Below are positions 57,089-64,000 of a stretch of DNA of 64,000 nt, in pieces. Under the pieces are notes generated by a model that had not been told where the DNA came from, did not search any database, and saw nothing but the letters and a program-made list of their open reading frames with translations. The position numbers were made by a program, and so were the translations under genes. Source of the DNA: Idiomarina sp. X4 (GTDB taxonomy: Bacteria; Pseudomonadota; Gammaproteobacteria; Enterobacterales; Alteromonadaceae); contig NZ_CP025000.1 of the NCBI RefSeq assembly GCF_002808045.1, positions 1,984,001-2,048,000 on the forward strand, written 5' to 3'. How positions within the stretch are numbered: the stretch's first letter is position 1; the number at the start of each line of letters is the position of its first letter.

Positions 57089-59692
57089 TTAAGATTGATG
57101 CTGCTGAATAGTTTCCAGATCTTGTGCTGCCTGGTGTGCGAAACGCAAGCGTTTTTCAAGCTCGGTTATTTGGTCAGCGACTTTATCAATTTCACCTTCC
57201 GCCATAAAAGACTCTAAATCAGCGGCTTTATTTTTAAGCTGCGTAAAGCCTAAGTTAGCTGCTGCACCTTTCAATGAGTGAAAATAACGTTTGGCGCTAT
57301 CATGTTGGCCGCGCGTGATAAAGTCTGACACCTTGGTCGCACTACCTTGATAGCTCTCGTAAAGCTGCTCTACCAGTTTTAAATACAATTCAACATTGTA
57401 TTGTAGTCGAGCGAGGGCAGACTCAAAATCAATCCCTTTGACTTGTGGTATTTTTATTGGCGTATTAGTCGTTGGTTCCGGCTGCTCATCTACAGCTCCA
57501 GTATTGTTGGCGTTTTCATCCGAATAGTCACCGGGAACTGCCCATTTTGAAATTGCTTTCAGTAGCACTTTTTCGTCAATGGGTTTAGGTATATGGCCTT
57601 GCATACCCGCCGCCAGCGAACGCTCTTCATCGCCGCTCATTGCATTGGCTGTCATGGCCAGAATGGGCAGTTGTTTGTATGTGAACTCAGTTCGAATCTG
57701 TTGTGCAGCTTTAAGTCCATCCATCACTGGCATCTGAATATCCATAAGTACGATGGCGTAATTTTTTTTGCGCACCGCCTCTACAGCAAGCTGACCGTTC
57801 TCTGCGATATCAACCTGAAACTTATGACTGCTGAGTATCTCACGTGCTACCTGTTGGTTAATTTCGTTGTCTTCCACAACCAATACGGGCGCGCCAATCA
57901 GATTATCAGGAATACTACCTGATGATTCCGGACTGATTTCTTCGTCAATATCCCGGTGCAGCAGTGTCGAGGTTAAACTGCGTCCAAGTGTCGATGCAGT
58001 AAATGGCTTCGATAAAATATCGTTTACACCAGCACGTTTGGCTTTTTCCGACAATTCTTCAGCGTAATAGCCGGTAGCTAACGTTAGCTTAGGACGTATA
58101 TCGGCATCGTAAGTTTGAGTTATTTTCTCGCACAATTGCAAACCGTCCATACCCGGCAATCGCCAGTCAACGAGTAGTAACTCGTATGGGTTGCCTTCCT
58201 GAACGGATTCTTCGAAGACTTTAAGCGCTTGCTCCGCAGTACGGCACACTTTGACGTCAACTTTATAACTGCGCAGCATTTCATAAAGCATTTCGCGAGT
58301 ACTTAAATTGTCATCAACCGCCAAAATTCGTTTATCAGTTAAGTGCTTCAGCAGATATTCGTGGTGGCTGTTGTCTTGCTCGCGCTGCACCGGCAGTTGT
58401 ATCTCGATATAGAAAGTCGATCCTTGTTCAACTGCACTCGTCACACCGATATCACCTCCCATCAAGAGAATGAGTCTACGGGATATCGCAAGACCAAGCC
58501 CGGTGCCACCATACTTGCGTGTGGTTGAGGTATCGGCCTGAGTAAACTCTTTAAATAAATTGGCTCGTTGTTCTTCGTCCATGCCAATACCGGTATCGGT
58601 GACTGAAATACGCAGCAGAACGTCGCTGTCTGAGCTGTCGAGCAAGTTAACCGCAACATTGATCTCACCGTCTTCGGTGAACTTTATGGCGTTGCTAATG
58701 AGATTCACAAGTACCTGGTTTAAGCGCAGCGGGTCACCAATGAGTTTAGTGGGAATATTGGCCGGTAAATTAATAATGAACTCGAGATCTTTGTCGTAGG
58801 CGCGATAGGCAAACATGTCGGCTAACGACGTCAGTACGTCTTGCAAATCAAACGGTATTTCTTCAACGGTCAGTTTACCGGCATCAATTTTTGAAAAGTC
58901 GAGGATGTCATTAATCACACCTAACAACGCTTGCGAGGACGAGTCGATGACTTTGATGTAGCGTTTCTGCTTCTGATTCAACTCCGTTTTAAGGCACAAG
59001 TTAGCCATACCGACAATGGCATTAATCGGTGTGCGAATTTCATGACTCATGTTAGCAAGAAACTCGCCTTTAGAGCGGTTAGCATTTTCTGCGGTTTCTT
59101 TGGCCTTTTCCATTTCCTCGGCAACTGATTTAATGCCGGAGATGTCGTAGTAGCTGCCTAAAATACCAATGATGTTACCGTCGTCATCGTGCAGCGGTAC
59201 ACTGGAGTGCTCAACCCAGCGACTCCCCTGAGCGAGGGTTAACTCCAACTCTTCGTTGGTTGAGGGTTGTTGTTCTTCAAATGTCGTCTGGTCTTTCTTC
59301 CGGAGAATTAAGTTATTGGCGAGTATTGGAATATCACTATCTGATTTCCCGGTAATAGCCTCTGGCTCAAGACCTAAGTCCTTAGCAAAAGCCTCGTTGC
59401 CGCCGAGTAAATTTAGCTCAGAATCGCGCCAGTAAACCCGAGTCGGCAAGTCATTAAAAACTTGTTCAAAAAGCTGCATTGAGTCAGATGACAAAAACGG
59501 CTGCCGGAAAGGAGCGGTTAACGCGTTACGGCGTGACCACCACCAAATAGCAATGCCAATAATTAAGCTGAACGTTATCATTGCGACCAGAACGGTGTCG
59601 CTCCAGGGGGAAGGCAGCAGCGCGTAAAGCACAAGGCTTGATACTTGCAGAACAACGAAAATCAGCTGTAAAAACGTCCAGAATGAGCTCAT
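57089..59692 (-). CDS. Hybrid sensor histidine kinase with two receiver domains and Hpt
   Basis: An 867-residue phosphorelay protein. Two membrane helices (about 8-26 and 34-51) with almost no periplasmic loop; a PAS domain (about 70-188); the phosphorylated His217 in NMSHEIRTPINAI; an ATPase domain with GIGMDEEQR and GTGLGLAIS; receiver 1 (about 455-570, Asp in LLVDWRLPGMDG), receiver 2 (about 610-725, Asp in VLMDIQMPVMDG) and a C-terminal Hpt (His in YFHSLKGAAANLG). The architecture resembles ArcB/BarA but has two receivers. The output regulator is not in the window. Confidence 0.93.
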   Translation of the reverse strand: MSSFWTFLQLIFVVLQVSSLVLYALLPSPWSDTVLVAMITFSLIIGIAIWWWSRRNALTAPFRQPFLSSDSMQLFEQVFNDLPTRVYWRDSELNLLGGNEAFAKDLGLEPEAITGKSDSDIPILANNLILRKKDQTTFEEQQPSTNEELELTLAQGSRWVEHSSVPLHDDDGNIIGILGSYYDISGIKSVAEEMEKAKETAENANRSKGEFLANMSHEIRTPINAIVGMANLCLKTELNQKQKRYIKVIDSSSQALLGVINDILDFSKIDAGKLTVEEIPFDLQDVLTSLADMFAYRAYDKDLEFIINLPANIPTKLIGDPLRLNQVLVNLISNAIKFTEDGEINVAVNLLDSSDSDVLLRISVTDTGIGMDEEQRANLFKEFTQADTSTTRKYGGTGLGLAISRRLILLMGGDIGVTSAVEQGSTFYIEIQLPVQREQDNSHHEYLLKHLTDKRILAVDDNLSTREMLYEMLRSYKVDVKVCRTAEQALKVFEESVQEGNPYELLLVDWRLPGMDGLQLCEKITQTYDADIRPKLTLATGYYAEELSEKAKRAGVNDILSKPFTASTLGRSLTSTLLHRDIDEEISPESSGSIPDNLIGAPVLVVEDNEINQQVAREILSSHKFQVDIAENGQLAVEAVRKKNYAIVLMDIQMPVMDGLKAAQQIRTEFTYKQLPILAMTANAMSGDEERSLAAGMQGHIPKPIDEKVLLKAISKWAVPGDYSDENANNTGAVDEQPEPTTNTPIKIPQVKGIDFESALARLQYNVELYLKLVEQLYESYQGSATKVSDFITRGQHDSAKRYFHSLKGAAANLGFTQLKNKAADLESFMAEGEIDKVADQITELEKRLRFAHQAAQDLETIQQHQS

Positions 59693-59860
59693 GGTAATCC
59701 ATAACCGAAAGAGGGTTGTATACGTGCGTTAGTCTGCCATGTTGATGGTGAATCGCCAAGCAATATCAGGAAAATTACGACCTCTATCATGGACGTTTAA
59801 AGTATTTACCAGTAAGCTTAGCAGCAGAAAATAATCCGTTTTTGTCAGTGGAGTAGTCTC

Positions 59861-61465
59861 TTGCAAGCCACATTTCAATCAGTTGTAGAAACGCTTAAGC
59901 AAAGTGATAAGCCGAATGTTTGGCAGGGAATAAAACGTGGTATCGAGCGCGAAGCCTTGCGTATTAATGAAAATGGCACACTCGCAACAACCGATCACCC
60001 TGGTAAGTTAGGTCGTACCTTGACTCACCCAACCATCACAACAGACTATTCTGAGAACCTTCTGGAATTTATTACGCCAGTAGCAACGAATATTGATACT
60101 ACGTTAAAGCAATTACGTGATATTCATCGGGTTACTTATAATGCTATCGGAGAAGAGTTGTTATGGCCAATGAGTATGCCGTGCTATCTGGGCTCCGACA
60201 AAGACATCCGTATTGCTAAATATGGAGACTCTCACTCCGGGCGAATGAAAAGTTTATATCGTCGAGGATTAACTTACCGCTACGGAGCGACCATGCAAGT
60301 CATTGCGGGGGTTCATTATAACTTCTCAGTATCCGATGAGATGTGGGAGCAGCTCGCGCAAATTGACGGCGAGGTGAATGACAGTGATTATCGCAGTAAA
60401 AGATATTTCGGTTTAATTCGTAACTTCAAACGAATTGCCTGGGTTATTCCCTATTTGTTTGGCGCATCACCGGCATTGTGTAAGTCGTTTTTCACCCAGA
60501 CCAATAATGAAGAGCTGTTGAAAAAGTGGGACTTTGACACTGTTGGTAAAGGAACGGTGTTTTTGCCTTATGGTACGTCTTTGCGCATGAGTGATTTGGG
60601 CTATACCAATAAAGAGCAGGCGACGTTAAAAATTACCTATAACTCTTTGGGGGAGTACGTAGAAGGTTTGCGTAAAGCAATAACTACTCAGTCTCAGCAG
60701 TTTTCGAAAATAGGTGTAAAAGTTGACGACGAATACCGTCAATTAAACGACAATATTTTGCAGATAGAAAATGAGTTTTACTCGCCAATTCGGCCTAAGC
60801 AGATTGCCCGGGATGGCGAAACGCCAAGTCAAGCTTTAGAACGCGGTGGGGTTGAGTACATTGAAATAAGAGCGCTGGATGTGAATCCATTTAGCGACGT
60901 GGGGATTACCGCTCAACAAATGCGCTTCCTCGATTTGTTATTGTTGCACTGTTTGTTGCAGCCAAGTGACGAGATGACTTGGGAGCAGCAGCAACAAGCG
61001 GATAAGAATTTTACCAAAGTGGTTATGCAAGGCCGTAACCCACGCTTAAGTCTGGCGCATAACGGTATCGACAGACTAATGGCTGACTGGCTTGAAGAGC
61101 TGTTTGCCGATTTTTCGCTGTTGGCAAAAACGCTGGACAACTCGAGTCATTCGAAGGACTATCAGAATGATTTGGCGGACTTGTACGAATGGGTTTTGAA
61201 CCCGGAGCGAACACTTTCCGGGCAAATTATGCATCAGCTACAGTCTGAAAACTGGGACAACAGCCGCATAGGAATGCTTTTAGCGAAGCGATATCGTCAG
61301 CAAATGATAAGTTCGGGTCTTGAGTTATACAGTCAGGCTGATTTTAGTGAATGGGCCCAGAGTTCAGAAAAAGCATTCAATGATCGGTATGAACAAGACA
61401 ATAAGGTCGACTTTGACACCTTTTTAATGAATTATTTTGAAAGTGCGAAGCAGCCGGGACGTTAG
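59861..61465 (+). CDS. gshA: Glutamate--cysteine ligase
   Basis: A 534-residue proteobacterial-type GshA that joins glutamate and cysteine, the first step of glutathione synthesis. Typical segments: GIKRGIEREALRINENG, ITTDYSENLLEFITP, and RYGATMQVIAGVHYNFS. The start is TTG 59861, with GGAG seven bases upstream. It is a single rightward gene, divergent from the hybrid kinase. Its glutathione is also the cofactor of the adhC-fghA pair at 13.6-15.6 kb. Confidence 0.96.
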   Translation: MQATFQSVVETLKQSDKPNVWQGIKRGIEREALRINENGTLATTDHPGKLGRTLTHPTITTDYSENLLEFITPVATNIDTTLKQLRDIHRVTYNAIGEELLWPMSMPCYLGSDKDIRIAKYGDSHSGRMKSLYRRGLTYRYGATMQVIAGVHYNFSVSDEMWEQLAQIDGEVNDSDYRSKRYFGLIRNFKRIAWVIPYLFGASPALCKSFFTQTNNEELLKKWDFDTVGKGTVFLPYGTSLRMSDLGYTNKEQATLKITYNSLGEYVEGLRKAITTQSQQFSKIGVKVDDEYRQLNDNILQIENEFYSPIRPKQIARDGETPSQALERGGVEYIEIRALDVNPFSDVGITAQQMRFLDLLLLHCLLQPSDEMTWEQQQQADKNFTKVVMQGRNPRLSLAHNGIDRLMADWLEELFADFSLLAKTLDNSSHSKDYQNDLADLYEWVLNPERTLSGQIMHQLQSENWDNSRIGMLLAKRYRQQMISSGLELYSQADFSEWAQSSEKAFNDRYEQDNKVDFDTFLMNYFESAKQPGR

Positions 61466-61482
61466 CTTTTTTATATGACACA

Positions 61483-61511
61483 TAAAAAAACGCAGCCAAT
61501 GTTGGCTGCGT
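61483..61511 (-). terminator. Intrinsic terminator in minus orientation
   Basis: ACGCAGCCAA (61490-61499) and TTGGCTGCGT (61502-61511) form a perfect 10-bp stem with a two-base centre. The run of A residues (61484-61490) makes a T tract only for leftward transcripts; the plus-strand exit side (CAAATAAAACG) has none. It lies just after rightward gshA, where no leftward gene ends. Confidence 0.75.
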
Positions 61512-61595
61512 CAAATAAAACGTTCAGGGGATGAACAAATACGTTAACTCTCAATGTGTTCATATATTCAGAGTAACCTATTTGAAGAAAGTTCA

Positions 61596-62234
61596 ATGAA
61601 AATACATTTTTTTAAGCCAGTTAACCGAATCACCTTTTCAGCTGCGGCTTTTGCTGTTCTGTTAAGTGGTTGTGCAACCCCACCCCCTGAAAACCCAGAG
61701 AACATTTGTGCTATTTTTGAAGAGCATCGCGATTGGTATGACGCTGCCGAAGATGCACGTGAACGTTGGGGCGTTCCTATTCATGTTCCTATGGCTATGA
61801 TGTATCAGGAAAGCTCTTTTAAGCATGATGCGCTGCCGCCTAGAGATTATTTATTAGGTTTTATTCCGTGGGGGCGGGTCAGTTCCGCTTACGGGTATTC
61901 GCAAGCAAAAACTATGACTTGGGAAGACTATCAGCGTGAAACAGGCAACAGTTGGGCAAGTCGCTCTTCATTTGAAGATGCTATCGACTTTATGGGTTGG
62001 TTTATCTATAAAACGTACCAAGTCAATGGTGTTTCAAAGTGGGACGCTTACGGACAATACCTGAATTATCATGAGGGTTGGGGCGGCTATCAACGCAAAA
62101 GTTATTTGAAAAAGCCTTGGTTGGTTCGCGTATCAAAAATTGTTAAGCGCCGCTCATTAACGTATGCGACGCAGCTCAAGACTTGCGAAGAAGACTTGCA
62201 AAAAGGTTGGTTGTGGCGCCTTTTCTTTGGTTAG
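61596..62234 (+). CDS. Transglycosylase SLT-like outer-membrane lipoprotein
   Basis: A 212-residue lipoprotein with the lipobox LLSGCATPPP. The mature part has a lysozyme-like fold with the catalytic glutamate in MAMMYQESSFKHDA and the AYGYSQAKTMTWEDYQ and YLNYHEGWGGY segments of SLT-type lytic transglycosylases (related proteins are annotated as transglycosylase SLT-domain proteins). It would cleave peptidoglycan glycan strands. The start is ATG 61596; ATG 61554 is less likely. It converges on yfjD with a four-base overlap. Confidence 0.85.
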   Translation: MKIHFFKPVNRITFSAAAFAVLLSGCATPPPENPENICAIFEEHRDWYDAAEDARERWGVPIHVPMAMMYQESSFKHDALPPRDYLLGFIPWGRVSSAYGYSQAKTMTWEDYQRETGNSWASRSSFEDAIDFMGWFIYKTYQVNGVSKWDAYGQYLNYHEGWGGYQRKSYLKKPWLVRVSKIVKRRSLTYATQLKTCEEDLQKGWLWRLFFG

Positions 62235-63529
62235 TCATTTTGGGTTTCTGTCGGTGCCTTGTAGAGTTCAGGCAAAACCCGAGCTTGTTTAATCATGGTG
62301 TCACCGACTTCAACCAGCTCTACCGGATAGCCGCCAAGGCGCAGGCATAAGCGTGAGTCTGGTATATCACCAAACTGTTCGATGATAAGACCACTGAGTG
62401 TTTTCGGACCATCCGTCGGGAAGTCCCACTCCATTTCTTTATTCAGTTCGCGAAGGTTTGCTGACCCGTCTACTACGTAAACACCATCGCTTTCTTGAGT
62501 CACCGACTCGCTTGGGGCCGGTGCCATCGTAGTAGTGAAGTCACCGACAATTTCTTCCAGGATATCTTCCAGTGTTACTAAGCCTTGAATATCGCCGTAT
62601 TCATCAACGACTAGCCCTATGCGCTCTTTACTGCGCTGAAATTTTAATAGCTGGACATTGAGTGGCGTGCCTTCTGGAATAAAGTAAATATCCCGTGCGG
62701 CGCGCACTAATATAGACTTGTCTGCATTAAACTGGTTTTTCGTCATTAGCCGCATGACATCGCGAGCGTGCAGGAAACCTACGGCGTCGTCTATTTCGTT
62801 ACGGTAAAGCAATACCCTGGTGTGTTGCCCATTGGACAATTGCTTGACGATAGACTTCCACTCATCATTAATGTCGATGCCGATAATTTCATTACGTGGC
62901 ACCATCACGTCTTCTACGGTTACCTTTTCTAAGTCAAGTATGCTGACCAACATCTCCTGGTGAGAGGTGGGTATTAAATTTCCCGCTTCATTAACCACTG
63001 TCCGAAGCTCTTCGGTACTCAGTGCATCAGCCATACCAGACTGTTTTGGGTTGACTCCCAGGAGCCTCATGAATGAGTTGGTTATTGCATTAACGCCAAT
63101 GACCACCGGGTACATGACCTTAAGCAAGGGCAGCAAAATTAATGAACTTGGAAAAGAGATCTCTTCTGGGTGCAGCGCGGCAATCGTTTTAGGGGTTACT
63201 TCTGAGAATATGAGGATGATAAGAGTCAGGCCGAAAGTAGCGACGACAATACCAGCGTCACCAAACCAGCGCAAACAGATAATAGTAGCTATCGCTGAGG
63301 CACCAATGTTGACCAAATTGTTGCCAATAAGAATAAGACCAATGAGCCTGTCGGGACGGTCTAATAAATGCTGGACGCGCTTGGCTCCGCGGTGATTACT
63401 TTGCACCAGATGTCTTAGGCGATACCGGTTTATCGACATCATCCCGGTTTCAGAGCCTGAAAAGTAAGCGGATAAAAATATCAGTACGGCTAAAATAACG
63501 AGCAACAGGCTCGTCGATATCTCGTCCAA
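62231..63529 (-). CDS. yfjD: HlyC/CorC-family (CNNM-type) membrane protein YfjD
   Basis: A 432-residue protein: a four-helix DUF21/CNNM membrane domain (about residues 1-190, SAYFSGSETGMMSINRYRLRHL), a CBS pair (about 205-325) and a CorC_HlyC C-terminal domain (about 345-425). It belongs to the CorB/YfjD group linked to Mg2+/Co2+ efflux or regulation. The start is TTG 63529 after GGAAA. It lies next to ypjD, as in E. coli. Confidence 0.9.
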   Translation of the reverse strand: MDEISTSLLLVILAVLIFLSAYFSGSETGMMSINRYRLRHLVQSNHRGAKRVQHLLDRPDRLIGLILIGNNLVNIGASAIATIICLRWFGDAGIVVATFGLTLIILIFSEVTPKTIAALHPEEISFPSSLILLPLLKVMYPVVIGVNAITNSFMRLLGVNPKQSGMADALSTEELRTVVNEAGNLIPTSHQEMLVSILDLEKVTVEDVMVPRNEIIGIDINDEWKSIVKQLSNGQHTRVLLYRNEIDDAVGFLHARDVMRLMTKNQFNADKSILVRAARDIYFIPEGTPLNVQLLKFQRSKERIGLVVDEYGDIQGLVTLEDILEEIVGDFTTTMAPAPSESVTQESDGVYVVDGSANLRELNKEMEWDFPTDGPKTLSGLIIEQFGDIPDSRLCLRLGGYPVELVEVGDTMIKQARVLPELYKAPTETQND

Positions 63530-63597
63530 CGGTTATTTCCTTACGTTAACTTAGAATGTGACAATTTAGAGTGCTGAGCGATGAAGTCAAGGGTTGT

Positions 63598-64000
63598 TTA
63601 GCCTATTAAGAAGTCTTTCACAAAACGACTTCCAAAATACCCAAGCGTGAGTAACGTGCTAGCCGTCAACGTCAATAGAACAATGAGCCGCCCACGTAGG
63701 CCGGAAACTCTATGTAAAACAAGCGCAATTAAGTAAATGACGGCTGCCAGGCTGGTTAATATGGTCTTATGTGCTTGATTCTGGGCAAACATATCTTCTA
63801 AAAATAAAAAACCACTGCCCAAGGCAACAAACAGCGCTACGGTGCCAAGTGCCAATAAATTAAAAAAGTTTCTTTCTATGGTCATTAGTGGCGGAAGCTT
63901 GTTGAGTAGCGAGTGATTTTTACGTCGTTTTAAAATACGGCTTAAGTAGCTGGTTTGTATTGCGTATAGCGTGGCCAGCGCAAGAATGCCGTAAGCAATT
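63598..64000 (-). CDS. ypjD: Inner-membrane protein YpjD (CcsA/HemX-like), C-terminal part
   Basis: The C-terminal 133 residues of YpjD, running in from beyond the right edge. In frame upstream of the ATG at 63885 the sequence continues (…ATLYAIQTSYLSRILKRR…LPPL), so 63885 is not the start. Conserved ends include SGFLFLEDMFAQNQAHKTILT and GYFGSRFVKDFL. The family resembles cytochrome c assembly proteins; the E. coli protein is linked to CorC/CorB functions. Confidence 0.9.
   Translation of the reverse strand, partial: IAYGILALATLYAIQTSYLSRILKRRKNHSLLNKLPPLMTIERNFFNLLALGTVALFVALGSGFLFLEDMFAQNQAHKTILTSLAAVIYLIALVLHRVSGLRGRLIVLLTLTASTLLTLGYFGSRFVKDFLIG

Noticed and set aside
63598-63885. A complete 95-residue gene starting at ATG 63885
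   Set aside because: The frame continues upstream without a stop to the window edge and the residues match YpjD, so it is the end of a longer gene.

Overview
The window reads as chromosomal DNA of a marine gammaproteobacterium, most likely an Idiomarina-like member of the Alteromonadales. Support comes from the alphabet of conserved genes (rsxA, uvrB, gltX, can, tesA-ybbA-ybbP, a complete trp operon beside rnm-yciO-scpAB-rluB, recX-alaS-csrA, oadGAB, gshA, yfjD-ypjD), the CCA-encoding tRNA genes, and moderate base composition with GTG and TTG starts used fairly often. The genus is an inference from gene content and order; no rRNA or species marker is present. I see no insertion sequence, prophage, integron, CRISPR array or plasmid gene, so this is core chromosome rather than an island.

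Layout. 1-2.2 kb: the 5' end of rsxA (leftward), a PAP2 phosphatase and an MJ1255/VC2487-type glycosyltransferase that overlap, then two leftward tRNA-Asn genes. 2.2-2.84 kb is a gene-free stretch with clustered DnaA boxes and GATC sites. 2.88-8.4 kb: aminotransferase, MATE exporter, uvrB, and two overlapping small membrane-protein genes. 8.4-16.6 kb: two LysR regulators each divergent from a likely target (a drug/metabolite transporter; the adhC-fghA formaldehyde detoxification pair), plus a TM2 protein, a YgeA-like racemase, a MOSC protein and a CoA transferase. 16.6-19.7 kb: two tRNA-Val, gltX, can, and a rightward tRNA-Ala plus three tRNA-Glu operon. 19.7-24.9 kb: tesA divergent from ybbA-ybbP, then yfcH-like and RlpA-like genes.

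24.9-37.7 kb is one long leftward run. Transcription enters through a trp leader (trpL with three consecutive Trp codons and a full attenuator), then trpE-G-D-CF-B-A linked by start/stop overlaps, followed by yciB, yciI, an alpha/beta hydrolase, an MgtC-family protein, a PLP dehydratase and a D-threonine-aldolase-like enzyme, and a DsbA-like oxidoreductase. 37.7-47 kb: an S10 peptidase, a secreted unknown, and the rightward fadH-rnm-yciO-scpA-scpB-rluB-agmatine-deiminase-like run. 47-53.1 kb: a TPR-GGDEF sensor and a SIMPL protein (leftward), then recX, alaS, csrA. 53.2-53.5 kb: tRNA-Ser and two tRNA-Arg. 53.7-56.9 kb: the sodium-pumping oxaloacetate decarboxylase oadGAB. 56.9-64 kb: a two-receiver hybrid histidine kinase followed by a 57-residue membrane protein gene, gshA, a lipoprotein transglycosylase, a CorC-type transporter and the 3' part of ypjD.

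The observations most worth checking are the DnaA-box cluster 3 kb from uvrB, the trp attenuator, the hydroxyaspartate-type dehydratase/aldolase pair, the unlisted 57-residue membrane protein co-transcribed with the hybrid kinase, and an intrinsic terminator that points the wrong way for its neighbours downstream of gshA. No wholly new defence or mobile system is visible.
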